A DNA stretch of 64,000 nucleotides, from assembly GCF_001712795.1 (NCBI RefSeq), contig NZ_KV757672.1, positions 1 to 64,000 of the forward strand. Direction: 5' to 3'. This document shows, piece after piece, positions 60,840 through 64,000 of this stretch. Within the stretch, counting starts at the first letter, position 1; every line of letters starts with the position of its first letter. Made by a program: the position numbers and the translations under genes. Below the pieces are notes generated by a model. The model was not told the DNA's origin. It saw only the letters and a list, made by a program, of their open reading frames with translations, and did not search any database. Origin of the DNA: Nostoc sp. KVJ20. Its GTDB lineage: Bacteria > Cyanobacteriota > Cyanobacteriia > Cyanobacteriales > Nostocaceae.

Positions 60840-61112
60840 CTTTACTTTCCGCGAGATGCCCCAGGTGCAGCGGATCTTCCTAACTCTATTTAATCTTTAT
60901 AAATTTTACCAAGAAAGAACTCAGAATTCGGGAGCCAGAATAACGAGTTTGTGACTGGGTGGTGACCAAAACAATTGTCAATTCGCAACGGGCTAACGCC
61001 CCGCTCCGCTAACGCAATTCGCAATTAAAGACAAGAAATCACTTAATTGTTGAATTGTTAATTAACGGGTCTCAAGCCCAACTGAGGTAAAACCTCCTGC
61101 CTCCTGCCTCCT

Positions 61113-62243
61113 TCAACCCCACAATCTCCTACCTGCTTTCCCACTTAATTTTTGGTGAGTATCTGACAATAAGGCTGGAATATCTAAATTTTCTGGACAA
61201 CGAGGCAAACAGTCACCGCATTCTGTACAGCGATCGCCTTTCATTCCAGGAAACCAATGACCAGCATTTTCAAACATTCCGTAACGATATTGCCCGTAAT
61301 CTTTCATGTCGTATGCCACTGCGAGATTTCGTAACCGCAATACCTCTGGAATATTGATATTTTCTGGACAGGGCAAACAAGCATAACACTGGCTACAATT
61401 ATCAGTTTCCAAAGCAAGTTTTTGGTGATTTTCTAAACGCCAGAAAGCAGAAATTTCTGCTGATGTTAACTCTCCATCATGGTCAGCAACTTGCAAAGGT
61501 TCCCTTAATTCTTCTGGGTTTGCTGGCCCTATACTCAAAGTAGTAATACGGTGATCAGCAAGTAAAAATCGATAATTCAATTCTAGGGGTGAATACGGCT
61601 GACACAGGTCTTTTAAGATTTGGGGTGGCATGTACAGACGTCCTCCCTTGTCAGCAGGGGAAATAATGAAAATGCCCATATCCTTTTCAGCAGCTAGTTG
61701 AATCGCTGCTGCGTGCCGTTGAAAAAAATAGTAATAATGCAGATTGACAAATTCAAATAAATCTGTATTGATTGCAGCCTGAATTACCTCTAGTGGCCCG
61801 TGGCTAGAAAAACCAATGTGTCGCACTCGACCATCAGCAACAGCTTCTTCCACGGCTTGCATACAGCCAGTTTTGGCTTGCACCCACTCTAAATGTTGCC
61901 AAGTATTCAAGCCATGAACGCCTAAGCAATCTAAATAATCTAGCTGTAATCGTTCTAGAGATTCGTCGATGCACCGACGCATGGTGTCAGCATCTGCTGT
62001 GGCTGAGATTTTAGTAGTGACATAAAGCTTCGTCCGGGGTACTGACAACCCAGCTTTTAGCGCCCTACCAAGATACTCCTCACTTTTGCCGTAACCTCTG
62101 GCGGTTTCTAGATGATTAATTCCTAGCGCTAAGGCTTGTTCGATCGTCTGGTGAGCATTTTCAAAATCAGCCAAGTAGCGCATTGTTCCCAAAGAAAAAA
62201 CCGAGAGGCGCAGATTCGTTTTCCCAAAGCGTCGGTATTGCAT
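61113..62243 (-). CDS. Aldo/keto reductase with C-terminal 4Fe-4S domain
   Basis: The 376-residue product from ATG 62243 has MQYRRFGKTNLRLSVFSLGT, then GINHLETARGYGKSEEYLG, KLYVTTKISA and DYLDCLGVHGLN in the barrel. The C-terminus carries CSQCYACLPCPENI and CTECGDCLPRCPENLDIP, two cysteine clusters for 4Fe-4S. In place of the usual catalytic aspartate the motif reads H-L-E-T-A, which I recall as normal for this subfamily. Ferredoxin-dependent reduction is inferred. Confidence 0.9.
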   Translation of the reverse strand: MQYRRFGKTNLRLSVFSLGTMRYLADFENAHQTIEQALALGINHLETARGYGKSEEYLGRALKAGLSVPRTKLYVTTKISATADADTMRRCIDESLERLQLDYLDCLGVHGLNTWQHLEWVQAKTGCMQAVEEAVADGRVRHIGFSSHGPLEVIQAAINTDLFEFVNLHYYYFFQRHAAAIQLAAEKDMGIFIISPADKGGRLYMPPQILKDLCQPYSPLELNYRFLLADHRITTLSIGPANPEELREPLQVADHDGELTSAEISAFWRLENHQKLALETDNCSQCYACLPCPENINIPEVLRLRNLAVAYDMKDYGQYRYGMFENAGHWFPGMKGDRCTECGDCLPRCPENLDIPALLSDTHQKLSGKAGRRLWG

Positions 62244-62269
62244 TTTTAACAAAGAGTTAGGAGCCGATT

Positions 62270-62341
62270 CAATTTTAGATTTTAGATTTTAGATTTTAGA
62301 TTTTTCTTTGAATCTAAAATCCAAAATTCAAAATCTAAAAT
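62270..62341. repeat. A/T-rich inverted repeat: TTTAGATTT units facing AAATCTAAA
   Basis: GATTTTAGATTTTAGATTTT runs face AATCTAAAATCCAAAATTCA runs, making a hairpin between the reductase and nuclease-family genes. The same sequence recurs at 63866-63930. Confidence 0.8.
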
Positions 62342-62344
62342 TGT

Positions 62345-62842
62345 CTAGCTGTCGCCATTACCAAAGCGCTTAATCAAATCTTCGGGGCGGAGATTGGAAA
62401 TAAATTCACGGAAGGCTTGCTGTTCGGCTTCATCTGCATCACGGTCAACAGGGATAGAAGCATCGGCAATCACTTCTTCCATTACCCAGATGGGGGTATT
62501 TGTACGGAGGGCAATGGCGATCGCATCGCTAGGACGCGCGTCAATTTCCTTTTTGACTTCGCCTTGCTGGACAATTAAAGCTGCATAAAATGTATCCTTT
62601 TGCAGGGAATGAATAATTACCTTTTCTAGAGTCATGTTCCAAGCCTCTAGAATATTCACAATCAGGTCGTGGGTTAAGGGTCTGGGAGGCTTCTGATTCT
62701 CCAGTGCGCCCATAATTGCCCTAGCCTGTTCCTGACCGATGTAAATTGGCAAAGCCCGCCGATCTGAAGAATCTTTCAAAAGGACGATCGGGCTGCGGGT
62801 TATGGCATCTAATGCTATGCCAGCGACTTTCATTTCAATCAT
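62345..62842 (-). CDS. Bifunctional nuclease family (BFN/DUF151) protein
   Basis: The 165-residue product has MKVAGIALDAITRSPIVLLK, then SSDRRALPIYIGQEQARAIM and KKEIDARPSDAIAIALRTNT, the BFN/DUF151 core. Plant relatives have DNase and RNase activity; the cyanobacterial role is unknown to me. It starts 341 bases from ribE on the opposite strand. ATG 62833 (MKVAG) is an alternative start. Confidence 0.93.
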   Translation of the reverse strand: MIEMKVAGIALDAITRSPIVLLKDSSDRRALPIYIGQEQARAIMGALENQKPPRPLTHDLIVNILEAWNMTLEKVIIHSLQKDTFYAALIVQQGEVKKEIDARPSDAIAIALRTNTPIWVMEEVIADASIPVDRDADEAEQQAFREFISNLRPEDLIKRFGNGDS

Positions 62843-63182
62843 TGGCTAGGCCTCTACAATGCTTTGAGAACCTTTGATGCTGTGTAACAAATAGTACCCA
62901 TTTTTGGGCGGTTTGACGACAGTAATAAACATAAGCATTCGTTCTCTATAATTGCTTCTATTAAACTCCGAACTTGTGGTGAAAACCAGAGTAAGTCAAA
63001 TTGGTCTTCTTAGACAATAACCTTCTTACCCAAGTATGCCTTGTGAAGGATGCTAATGTGTTAATATTCCTATACGAAAAAAAGTCAGAAAATATACTTG
63101 GATGTTCGAGATTTATGTGACAATTACCAATTTATTTCAGCCAAATTTAGGCAATAAATAGAGATAGTTTGACAAAAAAGCC
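62843..63182. other. Divergent intergenic region upstream of ribE
   Basis: The 340 bp hold the promoters of the nuclease-family and ribE genes. I looked for the multi-hairpin FMN riboswitch consensus and did not find it. No gene was seen. Confidence 0.5.
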
Positions 63183-63863
63183 GTGTTTACAGGATTAATC
63201 CAAGCATTAGGAAAGATGGAACCCTTAGGGGGCGATTCTTGGCAAATTACTTGTGTCAGCCAATCGTGTGAAGTAATTATGCAAGATTTGGCTTATGGTG
63301 ACAGTGTTGCAGTAGATGGTGTTTGCCTGACAGTGGAAAAAGTTTTAAAAGACGGGTTTATCGCCACCGCTTCACCAGAAACTCTCCGCCGCACGACTTT
63401 GGGAGGCGAGCAAACGCAACAGAGATATGTCAATTTAGAAGCGTCGCTAAGGGTGGGCGGCAAAGTTGGCGGTCATTTTGTGATGGGTCATGTAGACGGC
63501 ATCGGTCGATTGCTAGTGGCAGAACAAACGGCTAGTTCTTGGGAAATGAGCTTTATTGCATCTGATGCGATCGCACGTTACATTGTCTCCAAAGGTAGCA
63601 TTGCCGTCAATGGCATCAGCCTCACAGTATCGGCTTATGAGCCAGAACTATCCCAATTCAAAGTGGCGGTAATTCCCCTCACTTATGCCGAGACAAATCT
63701 TCGCTACTTGGTTCCGGGGAGTTTGGTGAATCTAGAAGGGGATATTCTGGGCAAATACGTCGAAAAATTCCTTTATTCTGGCAACCCACACACCAGAGCT
63801 ACTGATGAAACTAGTATAGATAGCATTACACCCGCATTCTTAGCAGAACACGGGTATCTCTGA
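63183..63863 (+). CDS. ribE: Riboflavin synthase, alpha subunit
   Basis: The 226-residue product forms riboflavin from two lumazine molecules. The characteristic MFTGLIQALGKMEPLGGD start is present, then YGDSVAVDGVCLTVEKV and the second domain GSIAVNGISLTVSAYEPELS; the two lumazine-binding domains give the inner symmetry of the family. VGGHFVMGHVDGIGRL is the conserved loop. GTG 63183 is the start. The gene is sometimes named ribC or ribE; no other riboflavin gene lies in the window. Confidence 0.95.
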   Translation: MFTGLIQALGKMEPLGGDSWQITCVSQSCEVIMQDLAYGDSVAVDGVCLTVEKVLKDGFIATASPETLRRTTLGGEQTQQRYVNLEASLRVGGKVGGHFVMGHVDGIGRLLVAEQTASSWEMSFIASDAIARYIVSKGSIAVNGISLTVSAYEPELSQFKVAVIPLTYAETNLRYLVPGSLVNLEGDILGKYVEKFLYSGNPHTRATDETSIDSITPAFLAEHGYL

Positions 63864-63865
63864 CA

Positions 63866-63930
63866 TTTTAGATTTTAGATTTTGGATTTTGGATTTTAGA
63901 TTAATTTAAAATCTAAAATCCAAAATTTCC
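63866..63930. repeat. A/T-rich inverted repeat after ribE
   Basis: TTTTAGATTTTAGATTTTGG units face AAAATCTAAAATCCAAAATT units. It resembles the element at 62270-62341 and may end the ribE transcript. Confidence 0.8.
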
Positions 63931-64000
63931 AATCTAGCTACCTGGTTTCTGGCTTACCTGAGTAGTTTGTGAGCCTAGTACTAACTGGCTGAGGCCGCTT

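Noticed and set aside
62843..63182. FMN riboswitch upstream of ribE
   Set aside because: The conserved stems and the AGGGG-type core were not found.

Overview
The window looks like chromosome of a filamentous, Nostoc-like cyanobacterium. The evidence is the very frequent HIP1 octamer GCGATCGC, zeta-carotene desaturase of the CrtQ/Zds type, a sufR-sufBCDS locus in the cyanobacterial arrangement, several Uma2-family genes, and many of the short dispersed and heptameric repeats (for example runs of GCCCAAT, GGGCATT, GCCTATT) typical of Nostocales. No rRNA, tRNA or CRISPR array was recognised.

Layout. 1-9.6 kb: 3' end of an RTX calcium-binding repeat gene, a decayed transposase fragment, a KefB-like antiporter, mtnA, crtQ with an SRPBCC gene, then a 1.7 kb gene-poor stretch after a tiny ribbon-helix-helix gene. 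9.6-20.5 kb: a large acidic hypothetical, an A-type Fe-S carrier (sufA) with a TPR gene, a TIGR01777 epimerase, an FHA protein, a copper-type P-ATPase and two TM2 genes. 21-27.8 kb: a CPBP protease-like membrane protein, three of the five Uma2 genes, an orphan antitoxin, an Imm1-like immunity protein with a GNAT-like neighbour, and a WD40 protein. 28-34.4 kb: sufB-C-D-S reading left, divergent from sufR, with two matches to the SufR operator between them. 34.5-40 kb: membrane, YbjQ, TPR, ABC ATPase and CorC-like genes. 40-48.8 kb: mfd followed by an accessory islet with a DUF433/DUF5615 toxin-antitoxin pair bounded by a second copy of the mfd 3' end, a TIR-domain protein, a PIN toxin module and hicBA. 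49-58.8 kb: a solute-binding lipoprotein, a methyltransferase, a U32 protease-family gene, and a two-gene AAA ATPase plus Toprim-like DUF3226 unit that resembles PARIS/OLD-type phage defence. 59-64 kb: an ABC exporter whose 5' end lies in a shifted frame across an A9 tract, an Fe-S aldo/keto reductase, a bifunctional-nuclease family gene and ribE.

Working together: SufBCDS, SufA and the regulator SufR form the Fe-S cluster assembly set. The 43.6-48.3 kb and 56.3-58.1 kb blocks are the best candidates for defence functions. A second theme is repeat invasion: three copies of a 125 bp MITE-like element, a shared leader that carries the start codon of two unrelated genes, and in-frame repeat insertions in the P-ATPase, mfd, TIGR01777, U32 and a secreted-protein gene. 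All family assignments rest on reading motifs by eye; no database search was run.
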